A DNA stretch of 17,500 nt from Atribacteria bacterium SCGC AAA255-G05 (GCA_000405605.1 ASPA01000029.1:1-17500), one strand, 5' to 3'; positions 1-7,658 are shown, counted from the stretch's first letter. The notes: generated from the letters alone by a model not told the origin. Program-made: numbers and translations.

Positions 1-84
1 GATATATTTAATTATATCTGATAGAATTAAAATCAATAAACCCAATATAATAAAATTGACCTAGGATAAGGAGGACAGGTTTGT

Positions 85-2184
85 ATGACTAAATATGATA
101 TTAATAAAGTAAAAAATGTTGCCTTGGTAGGCCATGGTGATTCTGGAAAAACCTCGCTTGCTGAGGCTTTACTTTATGATTCGGGAATGATTACCAGATT
201 GGGGGACATCAAACAAGGCAATACCACTACCGATTATGATCCCCGAGAAATAAAGAAAGGAATAACTATCAATTCATCTTTAGCCTATTTAAATTGGAAG
301 GATTTGATGGTAAATATTCTTGATACTCCAGGGTACCTCGATTTTATTACTGATACAAAATTAAGCCTTAGAGTTGTAGATAGTGCCGTAATAGTTGTAT
401 GTGGAGTATCAGGAGTAGAAGTGCAGACTGAAAAAGTCTGGGATTTTACCGATGTTTACAATCTGCCCCGAGTTATTTTTATAAATAAAATGGATCGAGA
501 AAGAGCCGATTTTTACCGAGTAAAAGGTACGATTAATAAAGTTTTTGGCTCATCCGCAATTTCAGTTCAGTTACCCATTGGTAAAGAAGAAGATTTCCAG
601 GGCATAATCGATTTAATAAAGATGAAAGCCATTGTTTATAAAAAATCGGGAGAGGGTAAGCCGGTCTTTGAAGAACAGGAAATTCCCCAGGATATGAAAG
701 AACAGGCAGAATCCCATAGGAAAGAATTGGTAGAAGCCGTAGCTGAATTTGATGATGAAATTTTGATGAAATATTTGGACGGAGAAACTTTGACTAACCA
801 GGAGATTGTTTCTTTATTAAAACAAGGAGTAAAAAAGAGAAAGATAGTACCTATTCTTTGCGGCTCAGCTTCCATGAATTTAGGTATAGAACTTCTTCTT
901 GATTTTATAGGCGAATACCTTCCTTCTCCATCTGAGATGCCTCCTGTTGCAGCTAAAAATGTAAAAACTTCTTCGGAAGAATTAGTAGAAAATTCTATTG
1001 ATTCTCCTTTTTCTGCTTTTGTTTTCAAAACTGTAGCAGACCCCTATGTGGGAAATTTAACTTACTTTAGAGTGTATTCAGGGAAATTACCCGAAGATTC
1101 AAATGTATATAATCCTTCAAAAAGCGTAGATAATAAAGTAGGAAAGATTTATAAAATGCAGGGTAAGAATCAACGATCTATTCCTGAGATTTGTGCCGGA
1201 GACATAGCTGCTGTAGCTAAACTTAAAAACACTGTTACCGGTGATACTCTCTGCGATAAAGATAACCCTGTTTTATTTGAAAAAATAGAATATCCTGAGC
1301 CAATAATGTTGCTGGCAATCTCTCCCAAGACTAAGGGGGATGAGGATAAATTAAGTACCGCTCTAAGCAAAATAATCGATGAGGATCCTACGGTTAAAGT
1401 TTATCGGGATGAAGATACCGGAGAAACCATATTGGCTGGCATGGGAGAATCCCACCTGGAAGTAATAATTGATACCATGGAAAGTAAATTTGGGGTAGAG
1501 GTGGAAAAGAGTACTCCTAAAGTAGGATATAAAGAGACTATCCGAAAAAGCGTTAAGATAGAAGGAAAATATAAGAAGCAGTCCGGCGGCAGAGGGCAGT
1601 ACGGACATTGCTGGTTAGAGCTTGAACCCAGAGGAAGGGGAAAGGGTTTTGAATTTGTAGATAAAATAGTTGGCGGAGTAATTCCGCGTCAATATCGACC
1701 TGCAGTAGAAAAAGGCGTAATCGGAGCAATGAAAAAAGGAATATTGGCAGGATATCCCACTGTAGACATAAGAGCTACCGTTTATGACGGTAGTTATCAC
1801 CCGGTAGATTCTTCAGAGATGGCTTTCAAGGTAGCCGGGTCTATGGCTTTTAAGAAAGGAGCGGCAGAAGCTAACCCGATCCTGTTAGAGCCCATTATGG
1901 ATATAGAAGTAATAGTGCCAAAAGAATATATGGGGGATATAATCGGAGATTTAAACAGCAAAAGAGGGAAGATAATGGGTATGGAAGAATCATCAAGCGG
2001 GAAACAAGTTATTAAAGCCAAGATCCCTCAATCAGAAATTTTCAAATATGCTATAGATTTAAGGTCAATTACTCAAGGTAGAGGAACTTTTCGTTTGAAA
2101 TTTTCCCATCATGAAGAGGTACCTGCTAATATTGTACAGGAAATAATTGCTAAAACCAAAGAAGAAGAAGAAGAGAAAAAATAA
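85..2184 (+). CDS. fusA2: Elongation factor G-like GTPase, EF-G-2 type
   Basis: This 699-residue translational GTPase of the EF-G family should act on the ribosome in the cytoplasm. The P-loop GHGDSGKT is at residues 16-23, the switch region has KKGITIN around T61, G3 is DTPGY at 80-84 and G4 is NKMD at 134-137. Domain IV carries GGRGQYGHCWLELEP and a YDGSYHPVDSSEMAF segment. The G3 motif has Tyr where classical EF-G has the catalytic His (DTPGH). Tyr at this position, together with the overall sequence, resembles the second EF-G of Thermus thermophilus (EF-G-2). I therefore infer a paralogue rather than the main translocase; the classical fusA next to rpsL/rpsG and tufA is not seen here. AAGGAGG at 68-74 lies 10 bases before the ATG. 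A TATAAT at 46-51 could be a -10 box but has no good -35. The C-terminus ends in a Glu/Lys tail. Confidence 0.93.
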   Translation: MTKYDINKVKNVALVGHGDSGKTSLAEALLYDSGMITRLGDIKQGNTTTDYDPREIKKGITINSSLAYLNWKDLMVNILDTPGYLDFITDTKLSLRVVDSAVIVVCGVSGVEVQTEKVWDFTDVYNLPRVIFINKMDRERADFYRVKGTINKVFGSSAISVQLPIGKEEDFQGIIDLIKMKAIVYKKSGEGKPVFEEQEIPQDMKEQAESHRKELVEAVAEFDDEILMKYLDGETLTNQEIVSLLKQGVKKRKIVPILCGSASMNLGIELLLDFIGEYLPSPSEMPPVAAKNVKTSSEELVENSIDSPFSAFVFKTVADPYVGNLTYFRVYSGKLPEDSNVYNPSKSVDNKVGKIYKMQGKNQRSIPEICAGDIAAVAKLKNTVTGDTLCDKDNPVLFEKIEYPEPIMLLAISPKTKGDEDKLSTALSKIIDEDPTVKVYRDEDTGETILAGMGESHLEVIIDTMESKFGVEVEKSTPKVGYKETIRKSVKIEGKYKKQSGGRGQYGHCWLELEPRGRGKGFEFVDKIVGGVIPRQYRPAVEKGVIGAMKKGILAGYPTVDIRATVYDGSYHPVDSSEMAFKVAGSMAFKKGAAEANPILLEPIMDIEVIVPKEYMGDIIGDLNSKRGKIMGMEESSSGKQVIKAKIPQSEIFKYAIDLRSITQGRGTFRLKFSHHEEVPANIVQEIIAKTKEEEEEKK

Positions 2185-2227
2185 TTCTTAAAAAAGTTTA
2201 AAATATTTTTAAAAAAAAGAAGGATTT

Positions 2228-2256
2228 TTGAATTAGATTATAGAATTTATTATATA
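2228..2256 (+). promoter_or_regulatory. Candidate promoter of the miniprotein gene
   Basis: TTGAAT (2228-2233) and TATATA (2251-2256) are separated by 17 bases, which would start transcription near 2263, about 55 bases before the miniprotein ATG. Both boxes are imperfect and the region is AT-rich, so chance matches are possible. Confidence 0.35.
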
Positions 2257-2317
2257 GAGTTAAACTTATTTATATATTTACACTAAAAAATTATTACAAA
2301 AAAAGGAGGTGAATAAT

Positions 2318-2389
2318 ATGGAATGGTATTGGTGGGCAGCGATTGTTGCAGCAGTAGCGTATTTGATATACTATTTTTACGGAGAATAA
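2318..2389 (+). CDS. 23-residue single-span membrane miniprotein
   Basis: A 23-codon reading frame starts at ATG 2318 and stops at TAA 2387-2389. It has a near-perfect ribosome binding site, AAAGGAGGTGA at 2302-2312. The peptide opens with MEWYWW, continues with the hydrophobic stretch AAIVAAVAYLIYYF and ends YGE, so it is essentially one membrane span with an aromatic belt at each end. It sits alone between EF-G-2 and the toast_rack gene, with a candidate promoter upstream and a hairpin terminator 64 bases downstream, so it looks like a complete single-gene transcription unit. I do not recognise the family. It could be a regulatory membrane peptide, a toxin of a type I system (no antisense RNA identified) or a subunit of a larger membrane complex. 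The ribosome binding site and terminator make a chance frame unlikely, but translation is inferred. Confidence 0.65.
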   Translation: MEWYWWAAIVAAVAYLIYYFYGE

Positions 2390-2438
2390 GCAGCATAGAA
2401 TTAAAAAATGAATTAATATTAAATTACCAAAAATTGAA

Positions 2439-2450
2439 AGAAACGTTTCT
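2439..2450. repeat. Perfect 12-base palindrome
   Basis: AGAAACGTTTCT is a perfect palindrome lying between the miniprotein stop codon and its terminator. It might be a protein binding site, but one copy downstream of a gene is weak evidence. The sequence itself is certain; the function is not. Confidence 0.4.
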
Positions 2451-2452
2451 AT

Positions 2453-2490
2453 AAGTGCAGGGCGAAGCAGATTGTCCTGCACTTTATTTT
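2453..2490 (+). terminator. Intrinsic terminator after the miniprotein gene
   Basis: AAGTGCAGG (2453-2461) pairs perfectly with CCTGCACTT (2476-2484), a 9-base-pair stem that can extend inward with a G-U and a C-G pair, and it is followed by TTATTTTAT. It closes the miniprotein unit and separates it from the next promoter. Confidence 0.75.
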
Positions 2491-2562
2491 ATAAAAAAGC
2501 TGGTGTAAACTTTTCTTCTTTTTTCTCTAGTTCTTTTTCTTTACGCGATACGGATGGAGATA

Positions 2563-2591
2563 TTGTAATATTTAAAAATATACTCTATATT
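2563..2591 (+). promoter_or_regulatory. Promoter of the toast_rack protein gene
   Basis: TTGTAA (2563-2568) and TATATT (2586-2591) have a 17-base spacer, giving a start near 2598 and a leader of about 45 bases before the gene. It lies just downstream of a terminator, which supports an independent unit. Confidence 0.5.
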
Positions 2592-2643
2592 ATAAGTATA
2601 ACATGTAAAAATATAGCTGGTTAATTTAGTAAGGGTGATTAAT

Positions 2644-3513
2644 TTGAAATTAAAAACCAAAAAAAGATATATTTTATTAATTTTGCTTTTCCTTATCTTC
2701 TTTATTATTACTTATGATTCAATGGCAGATAAAGAAAATGGAGAAAACAGGGTTATTCCTTTGGGAGAAGCAGATTCATTAAAAGTGACGGTAAAATTTG
2801 GGGCAGGAAAACTGGGCTTAATTTCCGGGCAAGAAGATGTATTTGAAGGTAATTTTCAATATGATAAAAGTATTTTAAAACCTAATATTCAGTATGAAAT
2901 ATTAGGGGAAACCGGCATCCTAACCCTATCTCAGAGTATTAAGAAAGACCTTGATTTACCGTTTCCTTATAAAAATATATGGAATTTAAAGTTGCCTCTC
3001 GGTATCCCTCTGCAATTATATATCAACACTGCGACTTATAACGGAGATGTTGACCTAACTAATTTACAGATAGAAGATTTTTATCTCAATTCAGGAGCAA
3101 GTCAAACTAATATTGTATTTAGTCAACCCAATCTTATAGACTTAAAAAATATTAATATCAAGACAGGTGCCTCGATTATTAAAATGTTAGGTTTAGCTAA
3201 TGCAAATTTTGATGAAATGAATTTTACCGGTGGAGCAGGGAGCTACACCTTAGATTTTTCAGGTAACCTGACTAAAAAATCGAAAGTTAGTATTAATGTA
3301 GGGGCAGCTAAAATAATTTTAAAGATACCTTCGAACACGGGAACTAAGATAATTTTTAGAAATTTTCCGGCTTCAAAATTAGATATTGTGGGATTTAAAA
3401 AAATAAATGACCAGACTTATATTAGTCCGGAATATGGCAAGAGCGATGCTGAACTAGATATCGAAATCAAGGGAGGTCTGCTAGATGTTGAGGTCATTTC
3501 ATTAACTGATTAA
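2644..3513 (+). CDS. Membrane-anchored toast_rack/DUF2154-like protein
   Basis: This exported, probably membrane-tethered protein of 289 residues has no known enzymatic motif. A lysine-rich start (KLKTKKRY) precedes a strongly hydrophobic segment, ILLILLFLIFFIITY. No lipobox Cys is visible, so I infer an uncleaved anchor or Sec signal with the rest outside the membrane. The following segment, with VKFGAGKLGLISGQEDVFEG and then ILTLSQS, resembles the toast_rack N-terminal domain (DUF2154). The remainder is repetitive beta structure with Gly-Ala turns (NSGASQTN, KTGASIIK, GGAGSYT, NVGAAKI), like the LiaF/DUF4097 class of cell-envelope-stress proteins. I prefer the TTG start at 2644, which is preceded by AAGGGTGA at correct spacing; a GTG at 2635 in the same frame would add three residues but lacks a ribosome binding site. 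No LiaRS-type regulators are adjacent, so an envelope role is inference from family. Confidence 0.75.
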   Translation: MKLKTKKRYILLILLFLIFFIITYDSMADKENGENRVIPLGEADSLKVTVKFGAGKLGLISGQEDVFEGNFQYDKSILKPNIQYEILGETGILTLSQSIKKDLDLPFPYKNIWNLKLPLGIPLQLYINTATYNGDVDLTNLQIEDFYLNSGASQTNIVFSQPNLIDLKNINIKTGASIIKMLGLANANFDEMNFTGGAGSYTLDFSGNLTKKSKVSINVGAAKIILKIPSNTGTKIIFRNFPASKLDIVGFKKINDQTYISPEYGKSDAELDIEIKGGLLDVEVISLTD

Positions 3514-3514
3514 A

Positions 3515-3704
3515 GTCGTTAGTGAATAGTGAATAGTCGTTTGCATTAGATGCAGGTTTTTAGTTCTTGGTTTTTAGTTTTTATAAACTCGAAACTATTA
3601 ACCCATTACACATTACTCATTACTGTATTCTCTACGTTATTTAATATTCTGGATTCTAACTCCCGGCTTCTATCTTTCTAACGCAATACGCAATACTCGA
3701 TACG
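3515..3704. repeat. Intergenic mosaic of short repeat words
   Basis: The gap after the toast_rack gene has no gene. It holds a 27-base unit with period-7 GTGAATA words (3515-3541), TTTTTAGTT words (about 3552-3582), ATTACTC words (about 3602-3625), a GGATTCTAACTCCCGGCTTC block (about 3651-3670) and CGCAATA words (3681-3704). Each family recurs in other gaps of this window, sometimes inverted. The 3671-3696 stretch matches 11732-11757 with two differences. Confidence 0.8.
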
Positions 3705-3712
3705 AATTTATT

Positions 3713-3741
3713 TTGACTTTTATTTTTTTTTCAATTATACT
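3713..3741 (+). promoter_or_regulatory. Strong promoter of the leuS T-box transcript
   Basis: TTGACT (3713-3718), a 17-base spacer and TATACT (3736-3741) place the transcription start near 3748. That is just before the first helix of T-box Stem I at 3763, exactly where a T-box leader should begin. Confidence 0.8.
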
Positions 3742-3944
3742 AAAAACGAACTGAGGAAGAAAAAGACCGAGCGAAGGACTGAAAGGTATATTTTTAAAAA
3801 GAGAATCAGTATTTGGTGAAAGCTGACAGAACACCTTTAAACTCGCCTTCAAGTCTTGTAAGCGAAAAATTAAACTAAAATGTTAATTTAAATATAGTTT
3901 ACAACGTTGACAAGCGTTAATTGTTTAATAAGAGTAGATAATGT

Positions 3945-4020
3945 GGGGCTGTAGCGCAGTCGGGAGCGCGCCTCCTTGGCGTGGAGGAGGTCGCGGGTTC
4001 GATTCCCGCCAGCTCCACCA
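3945..4020 (+). tRNA. tRNA-Ala(GGC) inside the leuS leader
   Basis: This is a complete 76-base tRNA with encoded CCA. The acceptor GGGGCTG pairs with CAGCTCC and includes G3-U70, the alanine identity pair. The anticodon stem is CCTCC/GGAGG with loop TTGGCGT, so the anticodon is GGC. The T arm is GCGGG TTCGATT CCCGC and the discriminator is A73. It lies within the leucine T-box transcription unit. A perfect -35-like TTGACA at 3907-3912 could give it its own promoter (a poor -10, TAAGAG, 16 bases on). Otherwise it is released from the leuS leader transcript by tRNA processing. Confidence 0.96.
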
Positions 4021-4069
4021 AGTTATAATATATAAAATCTACTGAACAAGGGTGGTACCACGAGAAGAA

Positions 4070-4122
4070 TCTCGTCCCTGGTAATAGTTTAATTGATTGC
4101 CTGAGACGGGATTTTTATTTTT
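4070..4122 (+). terminator. T-box regulated terminator of leuS
   Basis: TCTCGTC (4070-4076) pairs with GACGGGA (4105-4111), one pair being U-G, and is followed by TTTTTATTTTT. The 5' arm overlaps the antiterminator CTCG and CCCT segments (4071-4079), so the two structures exclude each other. The leuS Shine-Dalgarno follows at once. Confidence 0.75.
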
Positions 4123-4138
4123 AAGGAGGAAGATAGAG

Positions 4139-6640
4139 ATGGAAGAAAGATATAATTTTATAGAAGTCGAAAAAAAATGGCGGGAATATTGGAAGGAAAA
4201 TAATTTTTTTAAATCTTATGTTGATTCTAAAAAACCGAAATACTATGTTTTAGAAATGTTTCCCTATCCTTCGGGCGAACCCCACATGGGACACGTGAAA
4301 AACTACGTTATCGGTGATGTAGTGGCTAGATATAAACATTCTCAAGGGTATAATATCCTGCACCCTATGGGCTGGGATGCCTTTGGTTTACCCGCAGAGA
4401 ATGCTGCTATAAAAAATAAAATCCATCCTTCAATCTGGACTAAAACCAATATTCAAAAGATGAAGAATGCTCTAACTAATATGAGTATCAGTTATGATTG
4501 GGATAGAGAAATAGCTACCTGTGATCCGGATTACTACAAGTGGACTCAGTGGATGTTTTTACAGTTATATAAAAAAGGATTAGCTTATAAGAAAAAAGCA
4601 GTGGTTAATTGGTGTCCTTCCTGTAATGTAGTATTAGCTAATGAACAAGTAATAGACGGAAAATGTTGGAGGTGTGATTCTGAAGTTACTAAAAAAGAGC
4701 TATCTCAATGGTTTTTCAAGATTACCGAATATGCTCAGAGATTACTTGATGACATAGAATTTTTGGAAGAATGGCCGGAAAAAGTATTAACTATGCAGAG
4801 AAATTGGATAGGCAGGAGTGAGGGAGCAAGAATTGAATTCCCTATAAAAGGGAGTGATAAGACCATTCCGGTTTTTACTACCCGACCCGACACTCTTTAC
4901 GGAGCAACTTATTTTCTATTATCTCCCGAACACCCTTTAGTAGAAGAGATAGTAAAAGATTCCCCTTATAAAGATGAAGTTCAGAGATTCAAAAAGAAAG
5001 TGAGTAAAGAGAGCGCTATAGATAGAGTATCGGGCGTATTGGAAAAAAGAGGATGTTTCACCGGTAAATATGTAATAAATCCCCTAAATGATGAAGAGAT
5101 TCCCATTTGGTTAGCAAATTATGTGTTAATGGACTATGGAACAGGTGCAGTAATGGCAGTTCCGGCTCATGACCAAAGGGATTTTGAATTTGCCAAAAAA
5201 TATAATTTACCTATCAGAATAGTTATTCAACCAGAGGAGAAAAAAGTCACATCTGATACTATGGAGGCTGCTTTTGACCAGGAAGGCATTATGGTTAATT
5301 CCGGCCAATTTAACGGATTATCAAGTAGTAAGTCATTAGATATTGTAATTGATTATCTGATTAAAAAGGGCTCTGGGAAGAGGGAGGTTAATTATAGATT
5401 AAGAGACTGGCTTATTTCTCGGCAGCGTTATTGGGGAGCTCCTATCCCCATAATTTATTGTGCTGATTGCGGAATGGTTCCGGTACCCGAAAATGATTTA
5501 CCGGTTGTACTTCCAGAAAATGTTGATTTCAGACCCAAAGGAATGTCACCGCTGGCAAGCAGTAAAGAATTTGTCAATACAATTTGTCCAAAATGCGGTA
5601 AGGAAGCTAAAAGAGAAACAGACACTATGGATACTTTTGTCTGTTCTTCCTGGTACTACCTTAGATTTTGTTCTCCCAAAACTGATACCGCTCCTTTTGA
5701 TGCTGATGAATTAAAATACTGGATGCCGGTAGACCAGTATATCGGTGGAGTAGAGCATGCTATATTACATTTATTGTATTCTCGGTTTTTTACTAAAGCT
5801 CTATACGATATGGGATTTGTAAATTTTAAAGAACCCTTTAAAAGACTCTTCACCCAGGGAATGGTCTGCAAAGACGGGGCAGCGATGTCTAAATCAAAAG
5901 GTAATATAGTTAATCCGGGAAAAATATTTTCAAAATTCGGCATTGATGCTACCAGAATAATGATGCTGTTTGCCGGCCCTCCGGAAGTAGATATGGAATG
6001 GACGGATAAAGGGATGGAAGGGGCATCTCGATTCTTGAATCGAGTTTGGCGGTTAATTTACAACAATATCGATTGTTTTAAAAAGCCGAAAAATAAGGAA
6101 GAAGTTTCCCCGGAAGATATAAGTATGGAAGCTAAAAAAATAAGACAGAAGACTCACCAAACCATTAAAAAGGTTACCGAAGATATCGAAGAAAGATTTC
6201 ACTTTAATACCGCCATTAGTGCCATTATGGAATTAGTCAATGAAGTGTATAAATTCCAGTTGGAAGCAGGAGAAAAACAGGGAAAAGAAGGAGATATTTT
6301 TGTTTTAAAAGAGGCTTTAGAAATGATAGTCAGACTTTTAGGCCCGATTACTCCTCATTTCTCAGAAGAGCTATGGCATGAGACGGGCAACAAAGAAATT
6401 ATTTATACACTGTCCTGGCCTAAATATAATAAGAAGATGTTAGAAGAAGAGGAAAAGCTAATTGTAGTCCAGGTAAATGGAAAGCTAAGAGGAAAATTAA
6501 CAGTTCCTGCATCTTATGATGACGAGAAAATAAAAGAGGAAGCACTTTCTCTGTCAAAAATACAAGAAAAAACTGAAGGCAAAAAGATTGTAAAAGTTAT
6601 TATTGTTTCTGGGAAACTGGTAAACATTGTGGTAAAATAA
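4139..6640 (+). CDS. leuS: Leucine--tRNA ligase
   Basis: LeuRS charges tRNA-Leu with leucine in the cytoplasm. This is a full-length class I enzyme of 833 residues. The HIGH-type motif HMGH is at residues 49-52, after FPYPSGEP. A zinc knuckle WCPSC...CWRC follows, then the CP1 editing domain with TTRPDTLYGATYF, the DWLISRQRYWGAPIPI segment, a second Cys pair set (YCADC, CPKC), the KMSKS loop and a C-terminal domain with VQVNGKLRG. The KMSKS loop reads AMSKS (582-586), with Ala in place of the first Lys. I chose ATG 4139 because AAGGAGG lies at 4123-4129; a TTG at 4097 in frame would place translation inside the T-box terminator. Expression is predicted to rise when tRNA-Leu is uncharged, through the leader above. 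It is followed by a 314-base repeat-filled gap before ssb. Confidence 0.97.
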   Translation: MEERYNFIEVEKKWREYWKENNFFKSYVDSKKPKYYVLEMFPYPSGEPHMGHVKNYVIGDVVARYKHSQGYNILHPMGWDAFGLPAENAAIKNKIHPSIWTKTNIQKMKNALTNMSISYDWDREIATCDPDYYKWTQWMFLQLYKKGLAYKKKAVVNWCPSCNVVLANEQVIDGKCWRCDSEVTKKELSQWFFKITEYAQRLLDDIEFLEEWPEKVLTMQRNWIGRSEGARIEFPIKGSDKTIPVFTTRPDTLYGATYFLLSPEHPLVEEIVKDSPYKDEVQRFKKKVSKESAIDRVSGVLEKRGCFTGKYVINPLNDEEIPIWLANYVLMDYGTGAVMAVPAHDQRDFEFAKKYNLPIRIVIQPEEKKVTSDTMEAAFDQEGIMVNSGQFNGLSSSKSLDIVIDYLIKKGSGKREVNYRLRDWLISRQRYWGAPIPIIYCADCGMVPVPENDLPVVLPENVDFRPKGMSPLASSKEFVNTICPKCGKEAKRETDTMDTFVCSSWYYLRFCSPKTDTAPFDADELKYWMPVDQYIGGVEHAILHLLYSRFFTKALYDMGFVNFKEPFKRLFTQGMVCKDGAAMSKSKGNIVNPGKIFSKFGIDATRIMMLFAGPPEVDMEWTDKGMEGASRFLNRVWRLIYNNIDCFKKPKNKEEVSPEDISMEAKKIRQKTHQTIKKVTEDIEERFHFNTAISAIMELVNEVYKFQLEAGEKQGKEGDIFVLKEALEMIVRLLGPITPHFSEELWHETGNKEIIYTLSWPKYNKKMLEEEEKLIVVQVNGKLRGKLTVPASYDDEKIKEEALSLSKIQEKTEGKKIVKVIIVSGKLVNIVVK

Positions 6641-6654
6641 TAAAAAATAGCATA

Positions 6655-6890
6655 GAGCGAGTAGCGTATAGCGTATAGGATAATTAATCGTTAGTATTTA
6701 GTGAATGGTATTTTGTAATATAACGGAAAATGAAAAGCGCAAAATGAAAACTATAACTTAAAATTAAAAATTAAGAAAAAAAGTTTTGAGTTTTGAATTA
6801 TGGTTTTTCGCTTTTCGCTATAAGTTTTTAGTTTAATCAGGACAAGCTCTTGTTAATACAAAACTATACGCTATACTATATACTAACGAC
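6655..6890. repeat. Intergenic mosaic of short repeat words
   Basis: The leuS-ssb gap contains no gene. It holds AGCGTAT words (about 6658-6680), a GTTAGTATTTAGTGAAT word (about 6686-6702), AAAATGAAAA words (about 6726-6750), their near-inverse of TTTTGAG and TTTTCGC words (about 6782-6832), and TACGCTATACTATATAC (about 6867-6883), the inverse of the AGCGTAT words. The two halves look loosely like mirror images. Confidence 0.75.
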
Positions 6891-6894
6891 TAAA

Positions 6895-6925
6895 TTGACT
6901 GATTGGAATATTTCACAAATATTAT
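6895..6925 (+). promoter_or_regulatory. Candidate promoter of ssb
   Basis: TTGACT (6895-6900) is followed by TATTAT (6920-6925) at 19 bases, or AATATT (6918-6923) at 17. The distance to the ssb ATG is about 30 bases. The -35 is good; the -10 assignment is uncertain. Confidence 0.45.
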
Positions 6926-6954
6926 TTTAAATTAAAGAAGGGAGAAATATTATT

Positions 6955-7401
6955 ATGGCTACTTTTGGCGACTTAAACAGTTTTATCGGTATTGGCAGAT
7001 TAACCAGAGACCCGGAATTAAGATACACGCCCGGCGGGACAGCAGTATGTAAATTTGGCATTGCCATAAACAGAACGTATCGAAATCAGGAGGGAAATAA
7101 TATAGAGGAAGTTCTCTTTATAAATGTAACAACCTGGGGCAAGCAGGCAGAAAATGTTTCACAATTTCTAAAAAAAGGTAGAAGGGTAGCTATAAGCGGC
7201 GAATTAAGATCTAATAATTGGCAGGACAAAGAGGGAAATAAGAGAACTTCTTTCGAGGTTAACGCCAGAACTGTACAGTTTTTAGATTTAATGAAAGATA
7301 CAGGTGCTGAAAAAGAGGGTCCTGCAGAGGGCGAAGAGAACCTTCCTGATAAACCACTAAATGAAGACACTTCAATATCAGAAGAAGATATCCCGTTTTA
7401 A
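6955..7401 (+). CDS. ssb: Single-stranded DNA-binding protein
   Basis: SSB coats single-stranded DNA during replication, recombination and repair, and recruits partner proteins through its C-terminal tip. The 148-residue length is typical. The OB fold spans about residues 1-112 with GRLTRDPELRYTPGG, VTTWGKQAENVSQFLKKG and the SGELRSNNW strand. An acidic, disordered linker follows, ending in the canonical tip EEDIPF. The ATG is preceded by an AAGGGAG site at 6939-6945. The usual neighbours rpsF and rpsR are missing; here ssb stands alone between repeat-filled gaps, followed by a hairpin and the tRNA cluster. Confidence 0.97.
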   Translation: MATFGDLNSFIGIGRLTRDPELRYTPGGTAVCKFGIAINRTYRNQEGNNIEEVLFINVTTWGKQAENVSQFLKKGRRVAISGELRSNNWQDKEGNKRTSFEVNARTVQFLDLMKDTGAEKEGPAEGEENLPDKPLNEDTSISEEDIPF

Positions 7402-7404
7402 ATT

Positions 7405-7590
7405 AGTCGTTAGCCGTTAGTGAATAGTATTTAGTGAAGAAGTAAAAGATAAAAATCAGTAGTCAGGAGCCAGAATCCAGGAGTCAGAATAAAATACAGT
7501 GATGAGTAATGAGTAATGCTAACGACTATTCACTATTCACTAACGACTAATTTAATTGGTGAATTGGAAAATTGGCGGATTGGTGAATTC
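7405..7590. repeat. Intergenic mosaic of short repeat words
   Basis: After ssb come CGTTAG/GTGAATA words (7405-7435), a CAGGAGCCAGAATCCAGGAG block (about 7464-7483, inverse of the 3651-3670 family), GATGAGTAATGAGTAATG (7501-7518), the exact inverse of the 27-base unit (7521-7547) and AATTGGTGAATTGG words (about 7555-7590). No coding potential is seen. Confidence 0.8.
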
Positions 7591-7594
7591 AATA

Positions 7595-7625
7595 TGATCG
7601 ATAAGTCGATCAGGTAATTTTTTTT
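7595..7625 (+). terminator. Hairpin terminator between ssb and the tRNA cluster
   Basis: TGATCGA (7595-7601) and TCGATCA (7606-7612) form a 7-base-pair stem with a TAAG loop, followed after GGTAA by eight T residues. It probably ends ssb transcripts that read through the repeat region. Confidence 0.6.
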
Positions 7626-7658
7626 GCAAAATTTCTAAATATTGTGCTAATATTATTA

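Larger units (their letters stand above)
3748..4122 (+). promoter_or_regulatory. Leucine T-box leader of leuS, split by a tRNA gene
   Basis: A T-box senses uncharged tRNA and allows transcription of the synthetase gene. Stem I is readable: AAGAC/GTCTT (3763-3767 with 3853-3857), GAAGG/CCTTC (3773-3777 with 3846-3850), AAAGGT/ACCTTT (3782-3787 with 3833-3838), and TCAG/CTGA closing a terminal loop with the GNTG-type GGTG at 3815-3818, with an AGAGA bulge before it. The specifier loop AAACTCG holds CTC (3842-3844), a leucine codon that matches the downstream gene. The antiterminator is at 4049-4079: AGGG/CCCT and CGAG/CTCG flank the bulge TGGTACCA, whose TGGT matches an ACCA tRNA end. The competing terminator follows. 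The oddity is a complete tRNA-Ala gene at 3945-4020 between Stem I and the antiterminator, bracketed by AGTAGAT (3933-3939) and ATCTACT (4037-4043), which could form Stem III around it. Confidence 0.88.

Noticed and set aside
2294..2482. 62-codon minus-strand frame over the miniprotein unit
   Set aside because: It is the reverse of the miniprotein gene and terminator and lacks a ribosome binding site.
4097..4138. Upstream TTG start for leuS
   Set aside because: It lies within the T-box terminator; ATG 4139 has the ribosome binding site and the family N-terminus.
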